Shown one piece after another: positions 44,802 to 53,492 of a DNA stretch of 64,000 nt; position 1 is the first letter of the stretch, and each line of letters starts with the position of its first letter. The position numbers and the translations under genes are program-made. Source of the DNA: Flavobacterium cupriresistens (GTDB taxonomy: Bacteria; Bacteroidota; Bacteroidia; Flavobacteriales; Flavobacteriaceae); NCBI RefSeq assembly GCF_020911925.1, contig NZ_CP087134.1:5642001-5706000 (forward strand). Direction: 5' to 3'. The notes beneath the pieces are model-generated. The model did not search any database. It was not told the origin of the DNA and worked only from the letters and a program-made list of their open reading frames with translations.

Positions 44802-45179
44802 TTGAAACGCTTTCTTATCCTATTGCTTTCTTGCATGCTATTAGTCCCCTCTTTTGGCAGTTTCTTTGTATATACTACCTTCAAATTAAATCAGGAAGAA
44901 ATCTCAAAAACCATCTGTGTACAACGAAAAATGCTTTTTAATGATTGTAATGGTCGATGTGAACTTCAAAAGAGTTTAAAAAAGTATGAGGATAACGAAA
45001 AAAGAATGCAAAACAATCTGAAAGAAAAAACAGAAATAGTTTACATTCAAAATCTTGGCATTACTCCTTTTGAACTCCTCCTGCCAATCGAAACTGAAGC
45101 AAAACTTTATGCCTCTCTCAATGAGAAACCGGTTTCGATTTCAAAGACTGTATTTCATCCTCCCTCCTGTCTTCTATAA
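44802..45179 (+). CDS. Small cysteine-motif protein, copy B (metal cluster)
   Basis: This 125-residue protein is a close paralogue of copy A: the first 70 residues differ at only a few positions (core KTICVQRKMLFNDCNGRCEL). Both copies start with TTG followed by AAACGC. The last third is more divergent (LGITPFELLLPIETEAKLYA). The hydrophobic N-terminus suggests a membrane-anchored or exported protein. It lies between the barrel protein and the TonB receptor, where the duplication brackets the MbnP/MbnH genes. Confidence 0.75.
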   Translation: MKRFLILLLSCMLLVPSFGSFFVYTTFKLNQEEISKTICVQRKMLFNDCNGRCELQKSLKKYEDNEKRMQNNLKEKTEIVYIQNLGITPFELLLPIETEAKLYASLNEKPVSISKTVFHPPSCLL

Positions 45180-45273
45180 ATTTTAGTCCTTTTTTCAATG
45201 AAAATTGAAAAAATCTTTCTTGGCATAAAGCCAAAGAATATCGGTTACTCCTTAAAAATTTATAGCATTTAAA

Positions 45274-47433
45274 ATGAAAAAAATATACTTTATCCTACTG
45301 ATCATAGGACAATGTGTTTTTGCACAAAACAAAGTAGAGAAAGATTCTACCAAATCTCAGGAACTGGAAAATGTTTTTGTAACGGCCAATCGTACTGCCA
45401 CTTTACGCAAAGAAACCCCTGTTGCCATTAGTAAAATAACGGCCAAAACCATCAATGAAACCAAGGCAACTGCGGTTTACGAAATCATCAACAAAACCCC
45501 GGGCGTATTGATGGTCAATATAGGAAACGAACAACACATGATGTCGATTCGTCAACCTATGACAACCAATGCCTATTATTTGTATTTGGAAGATGGTTTA
45601 CCGATTCGCCCCATGGGAATCTTCAACCACAATGCGTTATTAGAAATTAATCAATTTAACATTCAAAATATTGAAGTCGTAAAAGGCCCCGTTTCTTCTC
45701 TGTACGGACCGGAGGCTGTCGGCGGAACCATCAATTTAATTTCGCTAAAACCACCTGTTGACCCCGAATTTAAGTTTGGAGTTCAGGTAGATACTTATGG
45801 CTACAGGAGATTTCAGGCTGCCGGTGGTGCAACTGTTGGAAAAGTCGGTTTTCATATTGCCGGAATTTCAAATTTACAAGAAAATGGCTGGATGGCGTAT
45901 TCTGATTACAACAAAGACAATCTCAATGCCAGAATCGATTACAATATCTCCCCTTCTACCCGATTGATCAGTAACACAATGTATGGAAAATACTATTCGG
46001 ATATGAGCGGTACGGTTAACGAAGATGCTTTTAACAACAGAACCTACAAAAGCACTTCTAATTTCACGTACAGAAAATCGGAAGCTTTGCGAACCCGTCT
46101 AACATTAGAACACGACTGGAATAACAATTCAAGCAGTTATCTTACAGCCTATTTTCGTGATAATAAATTAGGACAAAATCCATCCTACGGAATCAGATGG
46201 AGTCCAACTGTCAATCCTTCCACAGCCAAGGGCGAAGTAAATTCAAACAACTTCAAAAGTTACGGGGCAATTGGGCAGCACACCCAAAAGTTCGATTTCC
46301 TGAATACTAAAATTGTAGCGGGTGCTTTATACGATTATTCCCCAGTAACCTATTGGTCGTATGTCCTTGATTTGAAAGCCAATCTAAATCCGGGAGAAGC
46401 AGGAAAACAAACCGTAGATTCTTATGAAATTATTGCCGAACATCCAGACTCAAAACTCGCGGATTATACCGCCGATATTATCAACACCGCCGGATATGCT
46501 CAGCTAAGTATTAATCCGGTAAATAAATTAATCTTTACCGTTGGTGGTCGTTATGACAATATGAAAGTGAAGTATAACAACGCCCTCGATCTTTCCTCCG
46601 GGAGTAAGGTTTATGATAAAATAACGTATAAAGCCGGAGCCAATTACAATCCGTTTACATTTGCGGGGATATATGCAAACTACTCACAAGGTTTTGCACC
46701 TCCCGGAATCACCTCCATTTTCAGAACTAAACCTGGTACAGGAGGGACAACAGCTGTTCCTGCCGAGTTTTATTACAATCTGGAACCGGCTACTTTCAAT
46801 AATGTCGAAATAGGCGGATGGTTTTCTCTCTTAGAAAATAAACTAAACTTGGATTATGCATTCTATTATATGGAAGGCAAGAATGAATTACTAAATGTAA
46901 AACTTGCAGATAATACCACTGATTATCGCTCGGCTGGAGAAACCCGCCACAAAGGAATTGAATTTGGTGCTACTTATAAACCTTCCAAACAATTCAACAT
47001 TCGTCTTGGCGGAACTTACGCACAACATACTTACATTGATTTTAAACTTTCGGACAAACCGTCAGATCCTGTTCAGAATCTAAACGGTAAAGAAATGCCC
47101 GCAGCTCCAAGATGGTCCGGAAATTCTGAAGTTAGTTATTACCCCAATTGGCTTCCCAATTTAAGAACTTCAATTGAATGGCAGCTTGTTGGCAGTTATT
47201 ACCAGGATCAGATTAATACCTTCAAGTACAGCGGGTATAACTTGTTTAATGCCCGAATTGGTTATCAATGGAGAAAAATTGAAATCTATGGAAACGTAAT
47301 GAATCTTACGGATAAATTATATGCCTACAATGTCTCCAGAGCCAATATAGCAAATGCTCAACCCACTTATACAGCGGCAGCACCGAGAACTTTTGTATTT
47401 GGAATTCAGTATAATTTTTCCTTAAAAAAATAA
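45274..47433 (+). CDS. TonB-dependent receptor
   Basis: The 719-residue outer-membrane receptor has a signal peptide (MKKIYFILLIIGQCVFAQ), a plug domain (about 35-165, RKETPVAISKITAKTINETK to KGPVSSLYGPEAVGGTINLIS) and a 22-strand barrel ending RTFVFGIQYNFSLKK. No carboxypeptidase-like N-terminal extension or SusC trait is present. The surrounding genes suggest uptake of a metal complex (copper or iron); the ligand cannot be read from sequence. The PepSY gene begins 2 bases later. Confidence 0.93.
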   Translation: MKKIYFILLIIGQCVFAQNKVEKDSTKSQELENVFVTANRTATLRKETPVAISKITAKTINETKATAVYEIINKTPGVLMVNIGNEQHMMSIRQPMTTNAYYLYLEDGLPIRPMGIFNHNALLEINQFNIQNIEVVKGPVSSLYGPEAVGGTINLISLKPPVDPEFKFGVQVDTYGYRRFQAAGGATVGKVGFHIAGISNLQENGWMAYSDYNKDNLNARIDYNISPSTRLISNTMYGKYYSDMSGTVNEDAFNNRTYKSTSNFTYRKSEALRTRLTLEHDWNNNSSSYLTAYFRDNKLGQNPSYGIRWSPTVNPSTAKGEVNSNNFKSYGAIGQHTQKFDFLNTKIVAGALYDYSPVTYWSYVLDLKANLNPGEAGKQTVDSYEIIAEHPDSKLADYTADIINTAGYAQLSINPVNKLIFTVGGRYDNMKVKYNNALDLSSGSKVYDKITYKAGANYNPFTFAGIYANYSQGFAPPGITSIFRTKPGTGGTTAVPAEFYYNLEPATFNNVEIGGWFSLLENKLNLDYAFYYMEGKNELLNVKLADNTTDYRSAGETRHKGIEFGATYKPSKQFNIRLGGTYAQHTYIDFKLSDKPSDPVQNLNGKEMPAAPRWSGNSEVSYYPNWLPNLRTSIEWQLVGSYYQDQINTFKYSGYNLFNARIGYQWRKIEIYGNVMNLTDKLYAYNVSRANIANAQPTYTAAAPRTFVFGIQYNFSLKK

Positions 47434-47435
47434 CC

Positions 47436-49040
47436 ATGAGTAAAGAAACAAACAGAAAAACGGCTAAAAAGAAGGATTCAAAATTCATTAAAAAAATCAA
47501 ACAACACATGTACAAATGGCATCGTGTTATTGGATTAATTACAATTGTTCCTGTAATTTTCTGGACCTTATCGGGTTTGATGCATCCTTTTATGGCACAT
47601 TTTTTTAAACCTGAAATCGCCCGCGAAAAACTGGAACAACAGCATATCGATAAAAATCAGCTAAAGTATTCTATTCAGGAAGTTCTACAAAAAAACGAAT
47701 TGACACAGTTCAAAAATTTTAGAATTGTATCTTTTAATAATGCTACTTATTACCAAGTAAAAACAATCCTTGGTGAGCTATGGTATTTTGACACCGCCAC
47801 TGCCAAAAAACTGGAAAACGGAGATCAAAAATATGCCGAATGGCTATCGCGTTACTTTCTGGAGGATCAAAAAAGCGCCGTTAAAAAAAGTGAAGTCGTA
47901 ACCGAATTTACTTCACAATACAAATATGTCAATCGTTATTTACCGGTTTACAAACTGACATTCGATCGTACGGATGGAATGGAAATTTATGTAGAAACTT
48001 CCTCAGGCAAGCTGGCGACCTTCAATCCAAATTCAAGGCAAGCTTTTATTTGGTTTTTTGACGTTTTTCATAATTGGTCGTTTATTGATGCCATCTCTAA
48101 CAACAGTATCCGGATTATAACGATGATCCTCCTCTTGTCTATTATTAGTTTTTCAGCTTTGAGTGGTATTGTAATTTATGGCTTATTGTGGAAACAATTT
48201 AAAAAAACAGATAATTTACAACCCAAAAAAGGACTTCGAAAATACCACCGCCAAATCGGAATCTGGGTTTCTCTTTTTACTTTGACCTTTGCTTTTAGCG
48301 GTGGATATCACGCTACCACCAAATGGGAGCCTTACACTTTATCACAAATGGTTTACGAGCCTACTTTTGAAACCAAAGATATTGGCGTTGCAAACAACAT
48401 TCTGAATTTAGATTGGAGTCGTTTTCAAAACATTGGAATCATTACTTTAAACGACAGCATTTACTATCGTTGTCAGTTGACCGAAAAAGAAACCGGAAAA
48501 TTCAAAAAACCAAAGTCGGACGCAAATTCAAAATGGGGCAAAAAAAAGGAGTCCAAATCAGAAGTGGTTTACCTCAATATGGCGACCAATACCATCACAC
48601 CCAACCTTGATCTGCAATATGCGGAATTCCTTGCGTATTATTTTACAGATGGCGCCCCAAAAGCCGCTTGCTGTGAGATGACCGAAAGTTCAAATGACGA
48701 ACCTCAACCCACTCTGGAAGATGTAAAACTACTGGAATCAAAAGTTTTAACTGATTTTGAAAGTCGTGAATATGGTTTTGTCAACAAAAGACTGCCAGTG
48801 ACCAAACTAGCCTATGACACCCCTGAAAAAACAACTTATTTTATCGAAACAGCAACTTCAAGATTAGCCGCTGTCATAAAAAATTCAGACAAAGTAGAAG
48901 GGTACTCCTTTGCCTTTTTGCATAAATTTTTATTCATGGACTGGGCAGGAAAAAACATTCGCGATCTGACAATGGTACTAGCCGCACTGATTATTTTAGT
49001 TGTCAGTGTCTTAGGGTTTGTTCTTTTTTTGAGAAAATAG
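47436..49040 (+). CDS. PepSY domain membrane protein
   Basis: The 534-residue protein has a cytoplasmic basic N-terminus, a first membrane helix at about 28-52 (WHRVIGLITIVPVIFWTLSGLMHP), periplasmic PepSY-type segments, two helices near 225-300 (ITMILLLSIISFSALSGIVIYG and GIWVSLFTLTFAFSGGYH) and a last helix near 510-530. A CC pair (AACCEM) lies in the second periplasmic part. This family commonly follows siderophore or metal TonB receptors and is thought to take part in reduction or transfer of the metal. It is directly downstream of the receptor gene. Confidence 0.9.
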   Translation: MSKETNRKTAKKKDSKFIKKIKQHMYKWHRVIGLITIVPVIFWTLSGLMHPFMAHFFKPEIAREKLEQQHIDKNQLKYSIQEVLQKNELTQFKNFRIVSFNNATYYQVKTILGELWYFDTATAKKLENGDQKYAEWLSRYFLEDQKSAVKKSEVVTEFTSQYKYVNRYLPVYKLTFDRTDGMEIYVETSSGKLATFNPNSRQAFIWFFDVFHNWSFIDAISNNSIRIITMILLLSIISFSALSGIVIYGLLWKQFKKTDNLQPKKGLRKYHRQIGIWVSLFTLTFAFSGGYHATTKWEPYTLSQMVYEPTFETKDIGVANNILNLDWSRFQNIGIITLNDSIYYRCQLTEKETGKFKKPKSDANSKWGKKKESKSEVVYLNMATNTITPNLDLQYAEFLAYYFTDGAPKAACCEMTESSNDEPQPTLEDVKLLESKVLTDFESREYGFVNKRLPVTKLAYDTPEKTTYFIETATSRLAAVIKNSDKVEGYSFAFLHKFLFMDWAGKNIRDLTMVLAALIILVVSVLGFVLFLRK

Positions 49041-49075
49041 GTGCTGAGTTATTAAGGTTCTAAGTGCCTAATTAT
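49041..49075. repeat. CTAAGGTTCTAAG repeat piece
   Basis: TGCTGAGTTATTAAGGTTCTAAGTGCCTAA uses the same words as the array at 14690-14931. Confidence 0.6.
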
Positions 49076-49100
49076 TGCTATCAAAAAATCACAATTTTTC

Positions 49101-49169
49101 TAAACCATATAAGTCATTTAAGAAAATATAAGCTTCAGTTTAAATGATCTTAAATTACTTATATGGTTA
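49101..49169. repeat. Inverted repeat of the ATATAAGTCAT family
   Basis: TAAACCATATAAGTCATTTAAG at 49101 pairs with CTTAAATTACTTATATGGTTA ending at 49169, with one mismatch and one bulge. It is close to the element at 6388-6461. Confidence 0.8.
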
Positions 49170-49216
49170 AAAATACTAACAATAATCTCTAATGATTTGC
49201 TATTCCACTCATAAAG

Positions 49217-49279
49217 ATTCTAAGCTATTTAAGAAAGTATGAGCTCCAATTTAAATGAACTTACATCACTTATATGGTT
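49217..49279. repeat. Second, more degenerate copy of the ATATAAGTCAT family
   Basis: TTCTAAGCTATTTAAGAAAG and ACTTACATCACTTATATGGTTA repeat the pattern of 49101-49169 about 115 bases later, with a poorer left arm. Confidence 0.65.
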
Positions 49280-49304
49280 AAAAAAACAAAACCGTCAAGC
49301 CTTC

Positions 49305-49967
49305 TTATCGTGGATTTTCCTCAAAATATCTGGCTTCAATTCTCTTGATATCTTTGATTGAACTTTTAGCCCAAGCCAATCGTTTTTCAAGAATTTCTTC
49401 ATCAGACAATTGCCAGTTTATAGTTGAATTGCGTAATCGATTGGTAAGATTTTGAATGATGATTGCTGCAGAAACAGAAATATTTAGACTTTCTGTAAAA
49501 CCAACCATTGGTATTTTTAGGAAACCATCGGCTTTATCCAATACTTCCTGAGAAAGTCCGTCGCGTTCTGTACCAAAAAACAAAGCACTTGGTTTGGTAA
49601 TATCAAAATCTTCCAGCAAACAGTCGTTTTCATGCGGTGTTGTAGCGATAATTTGATACCCTTGATTTTTTAAAGTTGAAACGCAATTTGCAATCGAATC
49701 AAACTGATTGATGTCTACCCATTTCTGGGCACCCATTGCAATTTCTTTATCAATTCTTTTTCCGTAACGCTGCTCTATAATATTCAGTTCCTGAATCCCA
49801 AAAACCTCACAGCTTCGCATAACAGCGCTTGTATTATGCATCTGAAAAACATCTTCTACAGCAATTGTAAAATGCTTGGTACGGTTAGATAAAACTTTTA
49901 GAAATCTTTCCTTGCGGTTGTCGGTTAGTATATTTTCAAGAAATGCGAGGTAATCTAAATCAATCAT
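49305..49967 (-). CDS. SpoU-family RNA methyltransferase (TrmH-like)
   Basis: The 220-residue protein has the SPOUT knot motifs: HNTSAVMRSCEVFGIQEL (motif 1), LFFGTERDGLSQEVLD (motif 2) and MVGFTESLNISVSAAIIIQNL (motif 3). The length and N-terminus (RFLKVLSNRTKHFTIAVEDV) match TrmH, the tRNA G18 2'-O-methyltransferase, but other SpoU targets are possible. It is a single-gene unit. Confidence 0.9.
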   Translation of the reverse strand: MIDLDYLAFLENILTDNRKERFLKVLSNRTKHFTIAVEDVFQMHNTSAVMRSCEVFGIQELNIIEQRYGKRIDKEIAMGAQKWVDINQFDSIANCVSTLKNQGYQIIATTPHENDCLLEDFDITKPSALFFGTERDGLSQEVLDKADGFLKIPMVGFTESLNISVSAAIIIQNLTNRLRNSTINWQLSDEEILEKRLAWAKSSIKDIKRIEARYFEENPR

Positions 49968-50020
49968 TTTGGTTGTATTTGCCGCAAAAATACTAAAAAA
50001 GAATTAGTAACAAGGAGCCG

Positions 50021-50995
50021 TTAATTCCTTCCGGCCAGTTGTGCTGTCAATTTCTCTTGCAGTTTTTCATATAAATGATTCACCTTAACCATGTCAATTG
50101 CTAAATTTTCACCTAGAAAAGAATCTCCGTTAAAAACGTTTGTTTCATTTTTAGAATGTTTTTTTAGACGTTCATACATTTGGTCAACCTCTTCGATATA
50201 ATAATCCACATCTATAATATCCATTACTTTTTCCAGAATTTCCCTCATTCCTTCTTTGTAATTATACACTGCAACATTTTGATCCTTTTCATAAAAATTA
50301 GAATACGCCTCAAAATATTTTTCCAGAACCACGGCACCATACTGCTGAAAAGTAAGTTCTTTCATCTGTTGATCATTAATTCCAAAAATTTTGGACGGAA
50401 GCAAATTCGGAACCATGTGCATTCCTTTTAGTTTTGAATGAGATTTTAGTACTTCTGTTGGATTTCTATACAGTAGAATAAAAGGCAATTCAGGAAAAAT
50501 GGCTCTTAATTCATTCGCTTCAAAGATGTGCCAGGAATCTAATTTTACAATCAGATTCTTTTCTTCCGGGAATCTTTTTTGTCCCAACAAAGCAATTACC
50601 GCTTTGATAAGAATCTTTTTTTTATCCAAATCAAAAAGGTCACTTCTTATAATGGCATCAATAATCGGAGCTTCTGCAATTACAATATTTTGCGGAGAAA
50701 CCGCCAAAGACTGCGCCAACATTGTAGAACCACAACGCGATACATGAAAAACAAATGCTTTTAAATCAGTAGAAACTAACTGTTCCGACCAATCAATAAG
50801 ATTTTCAACTGTGCTTACCAGTTTAAATCTTGTTGAATTATTAGAATATCCTACACATTTTACCAGTGTTTCTTCAAAAAAGGGATCTAAATATCTTTTA
50901 TCTCCTAAATAAATCCACTCAAAATAGACCTCGCCCTCTTTTTCAATTAACTTATTCGGAATCCAATGTAAAAGGGGATGATCGCTATTTTCCAT
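50021..50995 (-). CDS. Sulfotransferase family protein
   Basis: The 324-residue protein has the PAPS-binding P-loop-like motif HVSRCGSTMLAQSLA (84-98, 5'-phosphosulfate binding) and a 3'-phosphate region YRNPTEVLKSHSKLKG near 178-192, which identify a PAPS-dependent sulfotransferase. The N-terminal 75 residues (HWIPNKLIEKEGEVYFEWIYLGD) are family-specific and unassigned. The gene starts 2 bases after the APS kinase gene, so both are made from one transcript and the kinase supplies PAPS. The sulfated acceptor is unknown. Confidence 0.85.
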   Translation of the reverse strand: MENSDHPLLHWIPNKLIEKEGEVYFEWIYLGDKRYLDPFFEETLVKCVGYSNNSTRFKLVSTVENLIDWSEQLVSTDLKAFVFHVSRCGSTMLAQSLAVSPQNIVIAEAPIIDAIIRSDLFDLDKKKILIKAVIALLGQKRFPEEKNLIVKLDSWHIFEANELRAIFPELPFILLYRNPTEVLKSHSKLKGMHMVPNLLPSKIFGINDQQMKELTFQQYGAVVLEKYFEAYSNFYEKDQNVAVYNYKEGMREILEKVMDIIDVDYYIEEVDQMYERLKKHSKNETNVFNGDSFLGENLAIDMVKVNHLYEKLQEKLTAQLAGRN

Positions 50996-50997
50996 GT

Positions 50998-51567
50998 TTA
51001 AAGATTTATTTTATTTATAAGATGGTATTGCTCCTGAACAGAATCCGTTAGGTTATCTACTATAAAAGTATAAAGTTTATTGGTTGAAACAGTTTCAGAT
51101 TCGGAATCTGTTTTTATTATTAAATCAGCTTTTACGGGGACTTCGTAAACAGCACTGATTCCTGTAAAATTATTGATCTTGTTGCTGTCAGTATCCGGCA
51201 GCAGTGCTTTTTTGTATAATCCTTTCGGATCTCTTTTTATGAGGTTATCTATTGAACAGTCCAGAAATACGGTTCTTACAAAAGAAAATTGACCGATTTC
51301 GTTTCTTAACTCTTCATAGGGATTGATGACCGACATTAAAACAATTACTTTTGACTGCACAAAATCCTGACCTACCTTAAATAAGCGTCTGACGTTTTCA
51401 CATCGGTCCTCTTTCGAGAATCCCAGGTCTTTGCAAAGTGTTTGTCTGTAAACATCGCCATCAATTATTTCTACTTTGTGCCCTTGCTCGGCCAGCAAAT
51501 ACGAAACATTCTTTGCTAATGTAGTTTTTCCGGAACCTGACAAACCTGTAAATTGTATTAGTATCAT
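50998..51567 (-). CDS. cysC: Adenylyl-sulfate (APS) kinase
   Basis: The 189-residue protein has the APS kinase hallmarks: FTGLSGSGKTTLAKNVSYLL (P-loop about 8-15), IIDGDVYRQTLCKDLGFSKEDR and NVRRLFKVG. It makes PAPS from APS and ATP. No ATP sulfurylase (cysD/cysN) or reductase is adjacent, so the gene appears devoted to the neighbouring sulfotransferase rather than sulfate assimilation. A full promoter (TTG, 18 bases, TAGCTTTG) precedes it. Confidence 0.9.
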   Translation of the reverse strand: MILIQFTGLSGSGKTTLAKNVSYLLAEQGHKVEIIDGDVYRQTLCKDLGFSKEDRCENVRRLFKVGQDFVQSKVIVLMSVINPYEELRNEIGQFSFVRTVFLDCSIDNLIKRDPKGLYKKALLPDTDSNKINNFTGISAVYEVPVKADLIIKTDSESETVSTNKLYTFIVDNLTDSVQEQYHLINKINL

Positions 51568-51590
51568 TTTTAGCTTTTACATAAAAAAAA

Positions 51591-51619
51591 CAAAGCTATA
51601 TAGAGCAGTAGCTTGTCAA
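51591..51619 (-). promoter_or_regulatory. Promoter of cysC and the sulfotransferase
   Basis: On the minus strand TTG (51619-51617), 18 bases, then TAGCTTTG (51598-51591) is a full match to the Bacteroidota promoter pattern. The predicted start gives a leader of about 17 bases. Confidence 0.75.
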
Positions 51620-51671
51620 TTATTTATAGTAAAAATACTAAAAAAAGAAAACGAAAAGAAGAATAATCATT

Positions 51672-52232
51672 TTAAGATAAAAGTAAATCCTCTACGTTTA
51701 ATTTCACTTTTGGCTTATCTAACTTTTTGACTGCCTCCTTCACCCTTAATTGCTCTTCATTAGAAAGAAAAAGCGGAATTAATAAGCTCACATCAATTTT
51801 TAGTATTCTATTAATAATTACCAAATCTTTTAAGGTAAAGGGCTTTATTCCATTAACGAGCTCAGACATATGAGTCTTACTTTTATGACCTAGGAGCGTA
51901 GCCAGATTTTCTTGAGTCAAATCAAGTTCTTTCAATTTTTTTCGAATAGATTGTTTTCGATTTTCGATAAAAACTCTTTCCAGTTCTGCTATTTGCTCAA
52001 ACTTTTCAACCTCTAAAAGTTTACTTTCATCAATTAAATTAACATCACTCCATTCCGAACTTTCATATTTCGCAATTAAATCTCGAAGTTTTGATCTCAG
52101 ATTTTTAAAGTGAATACTCTCTTTTGCCAAAAGTCTTAATTTTCTATCAGCAATAAGCGCTCTCTCATAGTCTAATTCATTTGAAATGAACCCACTATCA
52201 ATTATACTTTCAATGTCAAAATTTGCTTTCAT
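51672..52232 (-). CDS. higA: HigA-like antitoxin / XRE-family regulator
   Basis: Started at ATG 52232, the product has 186 residues; an upstream ATG at 52262 would lie inside the toxin gene and is not favoured. A helix-turn-helix of the XRE/HigA type is seen at about 110-160 (LKELDLTQENLATLLGHKSKTHMSELVNG). The ATG overlaps the toxin stop as ATGA, typical of toxin-antitoxin pairs. It should neutralise HigB and repress the pair's promoter. Confidence 0.82.
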   Translation of the reverse strand: MKANFDIESIIDSGFISNELDYERALIADRKLRLLAKESIHFKNLRSKLRDLIAKYESSEWSDVNLIDESKLLEVEKFEQIAELERVFIENRKQSIRKKLKELDLTQENLATLLGHKSKTHMSELVNGIKPFTLKDLVIINRILKIDVSLLIPLFLSNEEQLRVKEAVKKLDKPKVKLNVEDLLLS

Positions 52233-52573
52233 TGTGTTATATATCCATTTTTTCTCAACCACTTTTCTATAGTTGATTTGTTATTTTTAAAAACAACTTC
52301 ATACTCCTGATGCGTTCCTGCCCATGCAATTGTAGCTTCTCCCTCATCATCTAACTCAACTAAAATTAATGTTCTATGAAAATGAATATTGAAAAAGTAA
52401 AATCCATCCTTATGAACACAATCTGCATCAGTCCAAACTTCCCTGAACTTCCCAGTTTTAGAATCAAAGTTTTCCAGATCAGTAATGAGTTTATCAATCG
52501 CACTGCATAACTTTTTATTTCCTATATTTTTAATTTTAATCTTTAAGATTATCTTTTTTCCTATAATTCTCAT
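52229..52573 (-). CDS. higB: HigB-like toxin (RelE/HigB mRNA interferase)
   Basis: The 114-residue protein fits the HigB toxin family: REVWTDADCVHKDGFYFFNI, RTLILVELDDEGEATIAWAGTHQEYE and a basic C-terminus. Such toxins cut mRNA in the ribosomal A site. The gene order toxin-then-antitoxin with an ATGA overlap is characteristic of higBA. An inverted repeat at 52599-52623, just upstream, is a likely autoregulatory operator. Confidence 0.85.
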   Translation of the reverse strand: MRIIGKKIILKIKIKNIGNKKLCSAIDKLITDLENFDSKTGKFREVWTDADCVHKDGFYFFNIHFHRTLILVELDDEGEATIAWAGTHQEYEVVFKNNKSTIEKWLRKNGYITQ

Positions 52574-52598
52574 TGCAATGATTTTACAAAGTAAATAA

Positions 52599-52623
52599 AA
52601 AGTTCTGATAAAAACCGAACTTT
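52599..52623 (-). promoter_or_regulatory. Likely higBA operator
   Basis: AAAGTTC and GAACTTT (7-bp arms, 11-base spacer) lie 26-50 bases upstream of the higB start. HigA-type antitoxins bind such repeats as dimers. Confidence 0.55.
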
Positions 52624-52777
52624 AACATCTCTTTTTATAATTTGACTTAAAAAAATAAACAAAGTTGCCATATATTACAGCAATACACAATACAAATATA
52701 TAAGATTTTACTTACTTTTAAGCACTTTTGTAAAGAATTGATATCACAAATAAAAACATCTAATACAGCAATTTCCT

Positions 52778-52785
52778 TATATTTG
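52778..52785 (+). promoter_or_regulatory. -7 promoter element of the sirtuin gene
   Basis: TATATTTG matches TAnnTTTG exactly, 17 bases before the ATG at 52803. Confidence 0.6.
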
Positions 52786-52802
52786 AAATTCAAAAAATCA
52801 AA

Positions 52803-53492
52803 ATGAAAAAGAAACTAGTCGTTTTAACCGGTGCCGGAATTAGTGCCGAAAGCGGAATAAAAACTTTTCGCGACAGCGATGGTTTATGGGAAGGACATGA
52901 TGTTATGGAAGTGGCTACACCGGAAGGCTGGTATAAAAATCAGGAACTGGTACTGGATTTTTACAATAAAAGACGCCAACAACTCAAAGAAGTAAAACCC
53001 AATTTAGGCCATGAGATTTTAGCCGAATTAGAGCAGGATTTTGAGGTACATATTATTACCCAAAATGTTGACGATTTACATGAACGTGCCGGAAGCACAA
53101 AAGTCCTGCATTTGCATGGCGAATTGTTAAAAGTAAGAAGCACTCAAAATAAAAACCTGATTTTAGACTGGACAGAAGATTTATATACCGGTGACTTTGA
53201 TGAAAACGGACACCAACTCCGCCCCCATATTGTTTGGTTTGGCGAGGAAGTTCCTGCCCTTGAAGAAGCTATTGACATAGTGGAGAAAGCAGATTATCTT
53301 GTTGTAATTGGAACTTCATTACAGGTATATCCAGCTGCCGGACTAATTTCATATACCTACAGCACAACGCCGGTCTTTTACATTGATCCAAAACCAATTG
53401 CAATTCCCAATATCAGTAATAAAGTAGAAACGATTGCCAAAATTGCTTCAGAAGGGATGCTGATTTTAAGAGAGCGATTAAACTCAATTTAA
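52803..53492 (+). CDS. Sir2-type NAD-dependent protein deacylase
   Basis: The 229-residue protein has the sirtuin fold: GAGISAESGIKTFRDSDGLW (10-29), TQNVDDLHERAG and LHLHGEL with catalytic H105. A YxxR pair (Y54, R57, in FYNKRRQQ) marks the class-III type that prefers succinyl- or malonyl-lysine over acetyl-lysine. The usual Cys4 zinc site is absent; the protein has no cysteine at all. It is a lone gene facing repeat-rich sequence. Confidence 0.92.
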   Translation: MKKKLVVLTGAGISAESGIKTFRDSDGLWEGHDVMEVATPEGWYKNQELVLDFYNKRRQQLKEVKPNLGHEILAELEQDFEVHIITQNVDDLHERAGSTKVLHLHGELLKVRSTQNKNLILDWTEDLYTGDFDENGHQLRPHIVWFGEEVPALEEAIDIVEKADYLVVIGTSLQVYPAAGLISYTYSTTPVFYIDPKPIAIPNISNKVETIAKIASEGMLILRERLNSI

